A stretch of DNA of 41,108 bases from Arthrobacter sp. MYb214. GTDB taxonomy: Bacteria; Actinomycetota; Actinomycetes; Actinomycetales; Micrococcaceae. The first letter of the stretch is position 1; each line of letters starts with the position of its first letter. Below the pieces are notes generated by a model. The model was not told the DNA's origin and ran no database searches. It was given only the letters and a program-made list of their open reading frames with translations. Where the stretch lies: contig NZ_PCPZ01000011.1 in NCBI RefSeq assembly GCF_002979865.1, positions 1 to 41,108 of the forward strand. Direction: 5' to 3'. The position numbers were made by a program, and so were the translations under genes. Positions 26,387 through 34,523 of this stretch are shown in pieces.

Positions 26387-27394
26387 ATGCTAAGTATGTC
26401 GCGCACATTCTCTTATCAGCAGGTTGATGTCTTTGCACCCACTGCTTTCAACGGCAATGGCCTGGGAGTCGTGTTCAATGCCGACAGCCTGAGCGATGAC
26501 CAGATGCAGCACTTTGCGCAGTGGATGAATCTTGCGGAAACTGTATTCTTCGTCGAGCCCACTGATGAGGAAGCGGACTACGCCATTCGCATTTTCACCC
26601 CGAGCACCGAGCTGCCCTTTGCTGGCCATCCGACGCTGGGCGCGGCTCATGCTTGGCTGGAGTCCGGTGGCGAGGCTGGTCCCGCAGGCCATCTGATCCA
26701 GCAATGCGGTGCCGGGCTGATTCCGGTGCGTGTGGAACGGGAAAGCAGCGACCGCCACTCGCGGCGCTTGGCCTTCCTCGCACCCCCGCTGACCAGGTCG
26801 GGCCCTTTGGAACCAGATGTCCTGCAATGGGCGATTGCCGGGCTGGGCATTCGCGAAGAAGACGTGGTGGACCACCAGTGGCTGGTCAACGGTCCGCATC
26901 CTGCGGGCCTGGTGCTGCGTGACGCCGATATCGTGCTGGGCATCGAACCTGACTATGAGGCGCTGCAGGGATTGGAAGTAGGCGTCATCGGCCCCTACAC
27001 CGCAGCCAGCGTTTCGCAGAGCGTGTGGCAACCGCGCGGATCGGTCATGCCGCGCGTTTCCGGTACCCGCGAAGAGCTGCGTCCGCTGGACTTCTCTGAT
27101 TTTGAGCGTTCCGAAGAGCGCTTCCGCAATGTGGTGCTGCAGCCTCCGGCGGACTATGAGGTCCGTGCCTTCATTCCCGGCGAGGCTGTTCCGGAAGACC
27201 CTGCCACCGGTTCGCTGAATGCTGCGTTCGGCATCTGGCTGACGCAGACCGGTTATGCACCCCAGCGCTATACCGTGCGCCAGGGCACGCGTTTGGGCCG
27301 CGAAGCGATCTTGCATATTGAAGCTACCGAAAAAGGCGTCTGGGTCAGTGGCGATGTCGCCACCCGCATCTCGGGCGATGTGAGTTTCGACTGA
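26387..27394 (+). CDS. PhzF-family isomerase/epimerase
   Basis: A 335-residue protein of the PhzF/diaminopimelate-epimerase-like fold. The N-terminal half contains D-V-F-A-P-T-A-F-N-G-N-G-L-G-V-V, and the active-site block S-T-E-L-P-F-A-G-H-P-T-L-G-A-A-H, whose Glu is the usual general acid/base. The C-terminal half has E-D-P-A-T-G-S-L-N-A-A-F-G, the second conserved loop. Most members have unknown substrates; there is no phenazine cluster here. The start is ATG 26387 or ATG 26396; neither has a ribosome binding site, and TTAATG lies seven bases before the first, suggesting a leaderless message. Confidence 0.9.
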   Translation: MLSMSRTFSYQQVDVFAPTAFNGNGLGVVFNADSLSDDQMQHFAQWMNLAETVFFVEPTDEEADYAIRIFTPSTELPFAGHPTLGAAHAWLESGGEAGPAGHLIQQCGAGLIPVRVERESSDRHSRRLAFLAPPLTRSGPLEPDVLQWAIAGLGIREEDVVDHQWLVNGPHPAGLVLRDADIVLGIEPDYEALQGLEVGVIGPYTAASVSQSVWQPRGSVMPRVSGTREELRPLDFSDFERSEERFRNVVLQPPADYEVRAFIPGEAVPEDPATGSLNAAFGIWLTQTGYAPQRYTVRQGTRLGREAILHIEATEKGVWVSGDVATRISGDVSFD

Positions 27395-27398
27395 TTTC

Positions 27399-27449
27399 CT
27401 ATGCATAGTTTCGCTATCCGTTCCGCACAGGGCTGATAGGGACTAGCCT
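27399..27449 (+). promoter_or_regulatory. Candidate leaderless promoter and operator for the MFS gene
   Basis: A perfect 10-bp palindrome CTATGCATAG (27399-27408) is followed by TTCCGC (27421-27426), a 17-bp spacer and TAGCCT (27444-27449). The GTG start lies six bases beyond, so transcription would begin at or beside the start codon. No ribosome binding site is present. Confidence 0.4.
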
Positions 27450-27455
27450 TGACAA

Positions 27456-28910
27456 GTGCCTGAAACTGCGAATCCCGAAACACACTTCGACAAGAAAGCC
27501 GCCTGGCGTGCCCTCTGGGCACTGGTCATCGGCTTCTTCATGATCCTGCTGGACACCACGATCGTGTCCACCGCAATGCCCTCCATCATGACGTCGCTGG
27601 ACGCCGATATCTCCAGCATCTTGTGGGTCAACAGCGCGTACCTGCTCACCTTCGCGGTGCCGCTGCTGGTCACCGGGCGCCTCGGTGACCGCTTCGGTCC
27701 GCGCAATATCTACCTCATCGGCATGGTGGTCTTCTCGCTGGCCTCGCTGTGGTGCGGCTTGTCCGATTCCCTCGGCTCGCTGGTGGCGGCGCGCGCCGTC
27801 CAGGGCCTTGGCGCTTCGATGATTTCCCCTCAGGCGATGACGCTCATTACCCGCCTCTTCCCTTATCAGCACCGCGGTGCAGCCATGGGCCTATGGGGTG
27901 CAGTGGCGGGCATCGCTTCGCTGATCGGTCCGATTGCCGGCGGTCTGCTGGTGGACTCCATCGGCTGGGAATGGATCTTCTTCATCAACTTGCCCATCGC
28001 GGTAGTCAGCTTGACCATGGTCTTCAAATTCGTGCCAGCCCTTGAATCCCAAGCGCATTCCTTCGACTGGTTCGGCGTCATCCTTTCGGCGTTGGCCATG
28101 TTCTGCTTGGTCTTCGGCATCCAGGAAGGCGATGCCACCAATTGGGAACCATTCATTGGCCCGCTGAATTCGTGGCATCTGATTATCATCGGCGCGGTGC
28201 TGATGGGAGCCTTCATCTGGTGGCAGTCCAAGACCACGTCTGAACCGCTGGTTCCGCTGCGATTGTTCAAGGTCCGCAATTTCTCCTTGGCCAATGTCGC
28301 GATCACCTTCATGGGCCTGACCATCGCGACCATCGCCTTGCCGATGGTGTTCTTCTTGCAGAATGTCCGAGGCCTGACTCCCACCGAATCCGCGTTGATG
28401 ATTTCTCCGATGGCTTTCGTGGCGATCTTCCTCGCGCCGCAGCTGGGAAAGAAGGTCAATCAGCTCAGCCCGCGGATCTTGGCCGTGCCCGGGTTCTTCC
28501 TGTTTGGCGGTGCCACGGTGGTCTACGCCTTCATGATGCACGCCGATATCCCGCTGTGGATGCTGCTGATTCCTTCAGCGGTTCAAGGCATCGGTTCAGC
28601 CATGATCTGGCCATCGCTGTCGCTGGCAGCCACCAAGGACTTGACCGCGCGTGATGCGGGTGCCGGTTCAGGGATTTACAACACCACCCGGCAAATCGGT
28701 TCAGTGCTTGGTTCTGCGCTGATCGCGGTGATGATGGATGCCCGCATTTCGGCACAGATCGCGCAGGCAGATTCCAAGGATCCTGCGGTGATCATGGAAG
28801 CCACGTCTGTTGGCCTGGGACAGGCACTGATGCTGCCAGGCTTCATCGGCGTGGCTGCTGTGCTCGTTGTAGCGTTCCTCAGCGATGGCAAGAAGGCGCA
28901 GCGCCACTAG
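27456..28910 (+). CDS. MFS drug-efflux transporter, DHA2 (14-helix) family
   Basis: A 484-residue major facilitator with about 14 membrane helices. Motifs include the DHA2 motif in helix 1, L-D-T-T-I-V-S-T-A-M-P-S-I, motif A G-R-L-G-D-R-F-G-P-R-N, and motif C in helix 5, with G-P-I-A-G-G-L-L-V-D. Proteins of this group export drugs, dyes or quaternary ammonium compounds by proton antiport. GTG start at 27456, apparently leaderless. It ends with a strong hairpin. No regulator gene is adjacent, although a palindrome lies upstream. Confidence 0.92.
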   Translation: MPETANPETHFDKKAAWRALWALVIGFFMILLDTTIVSTAMPSIMTSLDADISSILWVNSAYLLTFAVPLLVTGRLGDRFGPRNIYLIGMVVFSLASLWCGLSDSLGSLVAARAVQGLGASMISPQAMTLITRLFPYQHRGAAMGLWGAVAGIASLIGPIAGGLLVDSIGWEWIFFINLPIAVVSLTMVFKFVPALESQAHSFDWFGVILSALAMFCLVFGIQEGDATNWEPFIGPLNSWHLIIIGAVLMGAFIWWQSKTTSEPLVPLRLFKVRNFSLANVAITFMGLTIATIALPMVFFLQNVRGLTPTESALMISPMAFVAIFLAPQLGKKVNQLSPRILAVPGFFLFGGATVVYAFMMHADIPLWMLLIPSAVQGIGSAMIWPSLSLAATKDLTARDAGAGSGIYNTTRQIGSVLGSALIAVMMDARISAQIAQADSKDPAVIMEATSVGLGQALMLPGFIGVAAVLVVAFLSDGKKAQRH

Positions 28911-28930
28911 CCAGAGGCAGCTCTTAACGG

Positions 28931-28979
28931 AGCCAGCGCCTGGTCCGGGACTCGAAAGTCGCTGGATCAGGCGCTGGCT
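28931..28979. terminator. Bidirectional hairpin terminator
   Basis: AGCCAGCGCCTGGTCC (28931-28946) pairs with GGATCAGGCGCTGGCT (28964-28979), 16 bp with one wobble, between the convergent MFS gene and the small helical protein gene. Confidence 0.85.
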
Positions 28980-28988
28980 TCGTGGTCG

Positions 28989-29171
28989 CTAGACCTTGTC
29001 TTCAGGTTCTTCGTTGCTATCGCCGTTCTTGAATTCATCGACCTTCTCGCCGATTTTTTCTTGGGCGTCCGCTGCGAAGTTCTTCACGTTCTCGGTAGCG
29101 TCGCCTGCGAAATCCTTCGCGTTTTCGACTGCCTCGCCCAGCTTCTTCTTTGCATCATCTAAGAAACCCAT
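28989..29171 (-). CDS. Small charged helical protein (CsbD/antitoxin-like in style)
   Basis: A 60-residue protein starting M-G-F-L-D-D-A-K-K-K-L-G-E-A-V-E-N-A-K-D-F. It is rich in Ala, Glu, Lys and Asp with a repeating A-x-D/E-x-x-x-N pattern, predicted as one or two amphipathic helices, and ends in an acidic tail. Such proteins in actinobacteria are annotated as CsbD-like, LEA-like or Rv0909-type antitoxin-like; none can be confirmed and no toxin gene is adjacent. The ATG at 29171 has an excellent AGAGGAGAACC site; the upstream ATG at 29198 does not. Confidence 0.75.
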   Translation of the reverse strand: MGFLDDAKKKLGEAVENAKDFAGDATENVKNFAADAQEKIGEKVDEFKNGDSNEEPEDKV

Positions 29172-29275
29172 TGGTTCTCCTCTTAGCTTGTAGTTCAAAT
29201 GTGGCCGCTGAAAACCGCAGTCTCCAAGATCAACTTACGGCTTGCCGAACGTTTTGCTCAAGCGATTCCGTCCGC

Positions 29276-29707
29276 TTATTTTGCTTTCTTGATCTTCTTG
29301 GCGCCCTTGCGGCCAAGAATCAATGCCACAGCGATACCTGCCAGCCATACGTCCTTGGCCAGGGCGGTGCCATCCGCGGTTGGGCGGATGCCGTCGGATT
29401 CTGTCATGCCCGGAGTGCGCAGGTAGGAAGCCAGCAGCACACCGGAGAATGCGCCCAGGCCCAAGCCGGCCAGCCGCGATGGGATCAGCGGCAGCAGCAA
29501 GGCGCTACCCAGCGAGATCTCGCCGATGGATACGGCCTTGCCGAAAACTGCCGGTTCCAGCTCGGCCAGCTGAGGCACGCCGTTGGCTGCCATCTGCTGC
29601 AGGCCTGCGGCGCTGGCTTCATCGATGCGCAACTTGTTGATGCCGCTGTTGAGAATGAACGCACCACTGACCAAACGTAGCGCGGCGTTTGCAATCGAGA
29701 TTCCCAT
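29276..29707 (-). CDS. DoxX-family membrane protein
   Basis: A 143-residue membrane protein with about four helices. The N-terminal R-L-V-S-G-A-F-I-L-N-S-G-I-N-K-L is the standard DoxX start; E-I-S-L-G-S-A-L-L-L-P-L and a C-terminal K-D-V-W-L-A-G-I-A-V-A-L-I-L-G-R-K follow, ending in a Lys-rich tail. Some DoxX proteins take part in thiol/redox stress complexes, but most are uncharacterised. ATG at 29707 with GTGAGGG upstream. An 8-bp inverted repeat (29742-29762) sits upstream. It lies 104 bp from the small helical gene on the same strand. Confidence 0.85.
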   Translation of the reverse strand: MGISIANAALRLVSGAFILNSGINKLRIDEASAAGLQQMAANGVPQLAELEPAVFGKAVSIGEISLGSALLLPLIPSRLAGLGLGAFSGVLLASYLRTPGMTESDGIRPTADGTALAKDVWLAGIAVALILGRKGAKKIKKAK

Positions 29708-29741
29708 GGGCCCTCACTTCTCTTTCATTTCGTCCAAGAAT

Positions 29742-29762
29742 GGCGTTCCTGCATGGAACGCC
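29742..29762. promoter_or_regulatory. Inverted repeat between divergent DoxX and TetR genes
   Basis: GGCGTTCC and GGAACGCC flank a 5-base TGCAT centre. Could be an operator or a leader hairpin in the DoxX transcript. Confidence 0.35.
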
Positions 29763-29868
29763 CTGATGTTCAGCGTAGTCATGGGCGCAGTAGTTCACAA
29801 TCATTTGCGCGGCGCGCATAGCTGAACCCAAGAATTTCCCAGCTTGAATCGTGCTAAATTCGTGAATC

Positions 29869-30558
29869 ATGATCGCTTCTTCCGCAGTACCCCCAGCAGC
29901 CCTTGATCTACTCATTACCCAGGGCTTCGATGCCACCAGCGTCGACGAGCTGGCAGCTGCCGCTGGCATTTCCCGTTCCACTTTCTTCCGCCGTTTCGGG
30001 TCGAAAGAGAATATGGTCTTCGCCGACCAGGAAATGATCATTACACACGTCGAGACCACGCTGGCCGCCTCGTCGGTTGATGCAATCACTACGCTCATCG
30101 ATGCCGCGCATGTGGTTTTCGACCAGTACACGGTCAACCCCGAAGGAGCCCAGCTGCGCCACAAGCTGCTCTCCTCGGTGCCGTCGCTGCGAGAGCGCGA
30201 GCTGGTCTCCACTCACCGCTACGAACGGGCGTTTTACGGGTTCCTGAACCGTCGCGATTTGGCAAAGAGCGCCACGGAGAAGTCGCTGTGCCTGGGCGTT
30301 AGCGCTGGCCTGGTTGCGATCCACAACGATCATTTGCGCAGCTGGCTGAAAGACGCGCAAAGCACGGACCGCACCAAGCTGGCCAACGATGTGCGCCAGT
30401 TCCTGAACCGCTTCGCAGATCTGCTCGACCCCGGACAGGCAGCGACTGCCACCAAGCCGGCGGCCCCCAGCGTGGTGGTTTCCGTCTTGGATACCGGCGC
30501 CGATGAGCAGGCGATTCTCCAGGCCGTCTCCCGCGCGCTCAAAGAGCACGGAAAATAA
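29869..30558 (+). CDS. TetR-family transcriptional regulator
   Basis: A 229-residue TetR regulator. The N-terminal helix-turn-helix reads A-L-D-L-L-I-T-Q-G-F-D-A-T-S-V-D-E-L-A-A-A-A-G-I-S-R-S-T-F-F-R-R-F-G-S-K-E-N, a near-perfect family signature; the remainder is a helical ligand domain with an Ala/Pro/Val tail. ATG at 29869; TAAATT lies eight bases upstream and no ribosome binding site is seen, so it is perhaps leaderless. An ATTC-GT-GAAT inverted repeat (29858-29867) overlaps this spot and could be an autoregulatory site. The acyl-CoA dehydrogenase gene follows 103 bp later with its own promoter and is the likely target. Confidence 0.92.
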   Translation: MIASSAVPPAALDLLITQGFDATSVDELAAAAGISRSTFFRRFGSKENMVFADQEMIITHVETTLAASSVDAITTLIDAAHVVFDQYTVNPEGAQLRHKLLSSVPSLRERELVSTHRYERAFYGFLNRRDLAKSATEKSLCLGVSAGLVAIHNDHLRSWLKDAQSTDRTKLANDVRQFLNRFADLLDPGQAATATKPAAPSVVVSVLDTGADEQAILQAVSRALKEHGK

Positions 30559-30577
30559 TCGATTCCACCCAACTTCT

Positions 30578-30618
30578 GAAACCAAGTTTCTTGACATGGC
30601 ACTGCGTTCCACTAGTCT
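30578..30618 (+). promoter_or_regulatory. Promoter of the acyl-CoA dehydrogenase with adjoining palindrome
   Basis: TTGACA (30591-30596), a 16-bp spacer and TAGTCT (30613-30618). The perfect palindrome GAAAC-CAA-GTTTC (30578-30590) abuts the -35 and is a candidate TetR operator. Confidence 0.65.
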
Positions 30619-30661
30619 AGGAGTGAAGCTTTTTTCACCGTAGCTATTAGGAGCATCTGAA

Positions 30662-31894
30662 ATGTCCCAGCTGGAGACCGGTTTTGAATTTCCCGCCGGC
30701 GTTGTCGAACCCGAATACGACCTGTGGTCCGGAGACGTCAATATCGATCCGACCGGAATCTTCGCCGAAGTAGGCGAAGCGGACAACGCGTGGCGAGCCA
30801 AGGCCCGCGCATTCATCCTCGACGAGGTCAAGGACGACATCCACGAGTACTGGGACAAGGCCGACTACCCGCTGCATCTGCTCAAGAAGCTCGGCGATGC
30901 GGATCTGCTGCGCGATGGCCTGAACCTGGAAGGCTACGAGGAAATGAGCCCGCTGGCTGCCGGCTTGGTCAACATGGAAATGGCCCGTGGCGACGGTTCG
31001 GTCTCCACCATTGTTGGCGTCCAGGGCGGTCTGGCTCTGCGCTCCGTGCTGTACTGCGGCAATGCCCAGCAGATCAAGAAGTACGCCATCCCCATGCTGC
31101 GCGGCGAACTTCCAGGCGCCTTCGCGCTGACTGAACCAACTCATGGTTCCGACTCGGTTTCGCTGGAAACCCGTGCCACCAAGGTCGAGGGCGGATACCG
31201 CCTGAGCGGTGAAAAGAAATGGATCGGCAACGGCTCGGTCGGCGGCGTGAGCATCGTTTGGGCCCGCGACGACGAAGGCAAGGTCCGCGGATTCATCGTG
31301 CACCAGGATGCCGAAGGCTACAAGGCCACCACCATCGAAAACAAGCTCTCCCTGCGCGCTATCTGGCAGGCGCATATCCGCATGGAGAACGTCTTCGTTC
31401 CGGACCACGATGTGATGCCCGAAGCCAAGAGCTTCAAGGACACCTCGCGCGTCCTGTTCGCCACCCGGCTGGGTGTCGCCTGGTCTGCCGTGGGCCACGC
31501 GACCGCTTGCTACGAGTCGGCCGTGAGCTACGCCGAGCAGCGCGTGCAGTTCGGTCGTCCGCTTGCCGCCAGCCAGATCGTCCAGGAGCGCCTGGCCCGC
31601 ATGCAGTCCGAACTGGCTACTATCCAGGTTCTGGTCATGCAGGCGACCAAGCGCGAAACTTCCGGTGAGCTGACCGGCCCGCAGGCGTCGCTGGCCAAGT
31701 ACACCGCTACCCGCACCGCACGCGCCATCGCAGCGAACGCCCGCGACCTGCTCGGCGGCAACGGCATCCTGACCAGCAACCGCGTGGCCCGCCATTTCGC
31801 CGATGTGGAAGCAATCCACACCTATGAAGGCACCGAAACCGTGCAGGCCTTGATCATGGGCCGCGACATCACCGGCTTCTCAGCGTTCGCCTAG
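30662..31894 (+). CDS. Acyl-CoA dehydrogenase, glutaryl-CoA dehydrogenase-like
   Basis: A 410-residue FAD enzyme. Family features: F-A-L-T-E-P-T-H-G-S-D (FAD/substrate loop), G-E-K-K-W-I-G-N-G, R-V-Q-F-G-R-P-L-A, and C-terminal I-H-T-Y-E-G-T-E with catalytic Glu389. The H-T-Y-E-G-T context and C-terminal A-L-I-M-G-R-D-I-T-G match the glutaryl-CoA dehydrogenase/ACOX4 branch more than fatty-acyl enzymes. It would oxidise a short acyl-CoA, passing electrons to ETF. The ATG at 30662 has AGGAGCATCTGAA upstream. A TetR gene precedes it. If glutaryl-CoA is the substrate, lysine or tryptophan breakdown is implied, but no other pathway gene is here. Confidence 0.88.
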   Translation: MSQLETGFEFPAGVVEPEYDLWSGDVNIDPTGIFAEVGEADNAWRAKARAFILDEVKDDIHEYWDKADYPLHLLKKLGDADLLRDGLNLEGYEEMSPLAAGLVNMEMARGDGSVSTIVGVQGGLALRSVLYCGNAQQIKKYAIPMLRGELPGAFALTEPTHGSDSVSLETRATKVEGGYRLSGEKKWIGNGSVGGVSIVWARDDEGKVRGFIVHQDAEGYKATTIENKLSLRAIWQAHIRMENVFVPDHDVMPEAKSFKDTSRVLFATRLGVAWSAVGHATACYESAVSYAEQRVQFGRPLAASQIVQERLARMQSELATIQVLVMQATKRETSGELTGPQASLAKYTATRTARAIAANARDLLGGNGILTSNRVARHFADVEAIHTYEGTETVQALIMGRDITGFSAFA

Positions 31895-31908
31895 AACCTG
31901 GGCGCCGG

Positions 31909-31961
31909 AAAGCACGCCGGGACCTGGCTCGTTCTTCCGGGCCCCGGCCCCGGCGTGCTTT
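31909..31961. terminator. Hairpin terminator between acyl-CoA dehydrogenase and helicase genes
   Basis: AAAGCACGCCGGG (31909-31921) pairs with the complementary arm ending in GCGTGCTTT (31949-31961); a T-run follows on the plus strand and an A-run precedes, so it serves both converging genes. Confidence 0.8.
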
Positions 31962-31964
31962 TGC

Positions 31965-34523
31965 CTACTGCCGGCCCAATCGGTTCTTGGTCTTTGCCGT
32001 TGCCACGTGGTCCCATGGATTCTCCGGCCAAGGATGCTTCGGGTAGCGCCCGCGCATTTCAGAACGCACCTGGGCGTAGGGCCCATTGAAGAAGCTAACC
32101 AGGTCATCGGTCACCGCCAGCGGCCGGCCACCGGGCGAAAGCAAGTGGAACTGGACGGCAAGCTTGCCCTTGACCAGCCGCGGCGACTCATCGAGCCCGA
32201 AGCATTCTTGCAATTTCACGGCGACGACCGCTGGACCGGTTTCACCGACCTCGGGATAGGCCACGGAAATCCTTGATCCCGAAGGCACCTGGAGCCGTTC
32301 GGGCACCAGCGAATCAAAATCATGGGCATGCTCCCACGGCAGCAAGGTCCGCAATGCCGAATACAGGTCAACCTTGGCCGCGTTCTTGCCGGCGGCTACC
32401 TGCCGCAAGACCGGCTGCAGCCAGTTGCCCGCCGAGGCAATCAGGGCCTGGTCATCCACCGCTGCAAAGGGTTCGCCCAGCAGGCGATGGGCCACGGCCA
32501 TTCGCCGGCGCAAGGCATCAAACTTTTCATGGGTGCCGAAGAAGGCTATCCCCTGCGTAGCTATGGCGCTGGCAACAGCCTGCATGCCCAGCTCTGCGGT
32601 GGCCTTGACCGGATGGGCCGCCAGCTCGATCTCGCCGAAGCTCTCGATCTGGCGAGCGGTGATCCTGCCGTCAACCAGCTCCGCCACTTCGCGCTTCTGG
32701 TGCATCTGCGGCAACAGGTCGACGGCAGTGCCAAGTTCGATGCCAACGGCCCGTCGGATCACCGCCTTGGATCCGGCACGGGAGACTTCGGCGACCGCAA
32801 GAAATTCCTCATGCATCAGCTGGCTGCCGCGTGGCAAGGTTGCCCGGGTCCCCGAAGCCAACAGGTATTCCTCCTGGCCGACCTTGCGCGCAATCCATTG
32901 CGGGTACGCCAAAGCGCACACGCCTGCCAGGGCCGCAGCTGCCGGTGCAGGCTGCCGCCCGGTGCGGTTTTCCGCAGTGCCCAGGAGCTTTTCCAGGCGC
33001 TGCGCTTCATGCTTCCAGGCACGGTGCGCCGGATGCGAACTCCGGCGCACCGCGGCAAGCAATTCATTCAGGTCCGCACTGGCAATGCGTTCCGAGCTGG
33101 CCATCAATGCGACAGCATCCGAGGCAGCCCGGGTGCCGAAAATCCGGCTGCCTTCGAGCAACGCGCGGGCGGCACGCGGGTCTGCTGGAACCTTCATCAT
33201 CTGCTCGCCCAGGGCGGTGATCTGCCCGGTGCCGTCAACCGCGTCCAGGCTGCGCAGGATCTGCTCATCGCTGGCCATGGCGCTAGCCGGCGGCGCTTCC
33301 CACATGGCCAGCCCCTCGCCACGCGGGGTCCCCCATGCCGCGAGCGACAAGCCGGCGGCGACCAGGTCGCCGGTGCGGATTTCCGGTGTGGAGTGCGCCG
33401 GGGCGGCGGCAAAGGACTTGGGGTCCAAGGTCCGCACCACCTTGCCCGGCCCGAGTCGTCCTGCCCGGCCCGCCCGCTGGGTGGCCGCGGAACGGCTGGC
33501 CACCACGGTCATCAACCCCGAGAAACCACGCGAGCTGTCTCGGCGCGGCTCGCGGGCGTAGCCGGCGTCCACCACCAGATGAACGCGCGGCACGGTCACC
33601 GACGATTCGGCAATGGAGGTGGAGACGATGATCCGCGGGGCGCTGCCAGCCTCCGGCTCACTGAGGATCCGGTCTTGTTCCTTGGAAGAGATCTGCGAGT
33701 GCAAGGCCAGGACTTGCACTCCGGAGGCAGAAATCTGCGAGCAGACGCGGTCGACTTCCCGTACCCCGGGGACGAACACCAAGGTGTCCACCGGGGTTGC
33801 GCTTGCTGCGTTGGCTGCCGCGCTGTGGCGTACCGCGACGGCGGCAACGTGGCGCAGGTAGTCATCGTTCAGCCCGCGTTCGGTGTTCCGGATTCCGGCG
33901 AAGCTGTCGAAAGCTTCTTGCACGGCAAACTGCGCGGTGTGGGCGCTGAGCACTGGAGCGGCCTGGCCACGGGCCAGCAGCGCCGAGAGTTCCCCGGCGT
34001 GCAAGGTGGCACTCATCAGGATCAGCGACAGGTCATCACGCAATTCGCTGACCTGGTTGGCCATCGCCAGCAACAAATCCGTATCGATTGACCGCTCGTG
34101 GACCTCATCAATGATCACCGCGCTCACACCGGCAAGATCCGGATCGGCCAGCAACCTGCGCAGCATCAGGCCTGCGGTCACGAATTCCACGCGGGTCTGC
34201 GCCGAAGCTTGCCGTTCCCCGCGCACGGCGAAGCCAACGCGCTGGCCCAGAACCGATCCATCAAGCTGGGCGAGGCGACGGGCAGCGGCCCGGGCTGCGA
34301 CACGGCGTGGCTGGGTCACGATGATCTTGCCAGCCAGTCCTGCCTGGTCCAGGGCGTTGGCTACCGTGGGTGGAACTATCGTCGTCTTGCCGGATCCCGG
34401 TGGCGCCTGGATCACCAACGGCTGGGCAGGATTAGCCGCCAAGGATTCATGGAGTTCCTCCCTGCTGGGACCGAAAGCCAGCCCTGAAGCAATCCTGTTC
34501 AGGTCGAAGCGGGCCGAACTCAT
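31965..34523 (-). CDS. hrpB: ATP-dependent helicase HrpB
   Basis: An 852-residue DEAH-box (DExH) helicase. Motif I A-P-P-G-S-G-K-T-T (40-48), motif II D-E-V-H (139-142), motif III S-A-T-L and motif VI Q-R-A-G-R-A-G-R are present, followed by the HrpB-specific C-terminal domains ending in R-S-E-M-R-G-R-Y-P-K-H-P-W-P-E. The length fits the HrpB family (about 800-850). The cellular role is poorly known; an RNA-related role is proposed. Its ATG overlaps the TGA of the alpha/beta-hydrolase gene (ATGA), so it is translated from a common message. It ends at a convergent hairpin. Confidence 0.95.
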   Translation of the reverse strand: MSSARFDLNRIASGLAFGPSREELHESLAANPAQPLVIQAPPGSGKTTIVPPTVANALDQAGLAGKIIVTQPRRVAARAAARRLAQLDGSVLGQRVGFAVRGERQASAQTRVEFVTAGLMLRRLLADPDLAGVSAVIIDEVHERSIDTDLLLAMANQVSELRDDLSLILMSATLHAGELSALLARGQAAPVLSAHTAQFAVQEAFDSFAGIRNTERGLNDDYLRHVAAVAVRHSAAANAASATPVDTLVFVPGVREVDRVCSQISASGVQVLALHSQISSKEQDRILSEPEAGSAPRIIVSTSIAESSVTVPRVHLVVDAGYAREPRRDSSRGFSGLMTVVASRSAATQRAGRAGRLGPGKVVRTLDPKSFAAAPAHSTPEIRTGDLVAAGLSLAAWGTPRGEGLAMWEAPPASAMASDEQILRSLDAVDGTGQITALGEQMMKVPADPRAARALLEGSRIFGTRAASDAVALMASSERIASADLNELLAAVRRSSHPAHRAWKHEAQRLEKLLGTAENRTGRQPAPAAAALAGVCALAYPQWIARKVGQEEYLLASGTRATLPRGSQLMHEEFLAVAEVSRAGSKAVIRRAVGIELGTAVDLLPQMHQKREVAELVDGRITARQIESFGEIELAAHPVKATAELGMQAVASAIATQGIAFFGTHEKFDALRRRMAVAHRLLGEPFAAVDDQALIASAGNWLQPVLRQVAAGKNAAKVDLYSALRTLLPWEHAHDFDSLVPERLQVPSGSRISVAYPEVGETGPAVVAVKLQECFGLDESPRLVKGKLAVQFHLLSPGGRPLAVTDDLVSFFNGPYAQVRSEMRGRYPKHPWPENPWDHVATAKTKNRLGRQ

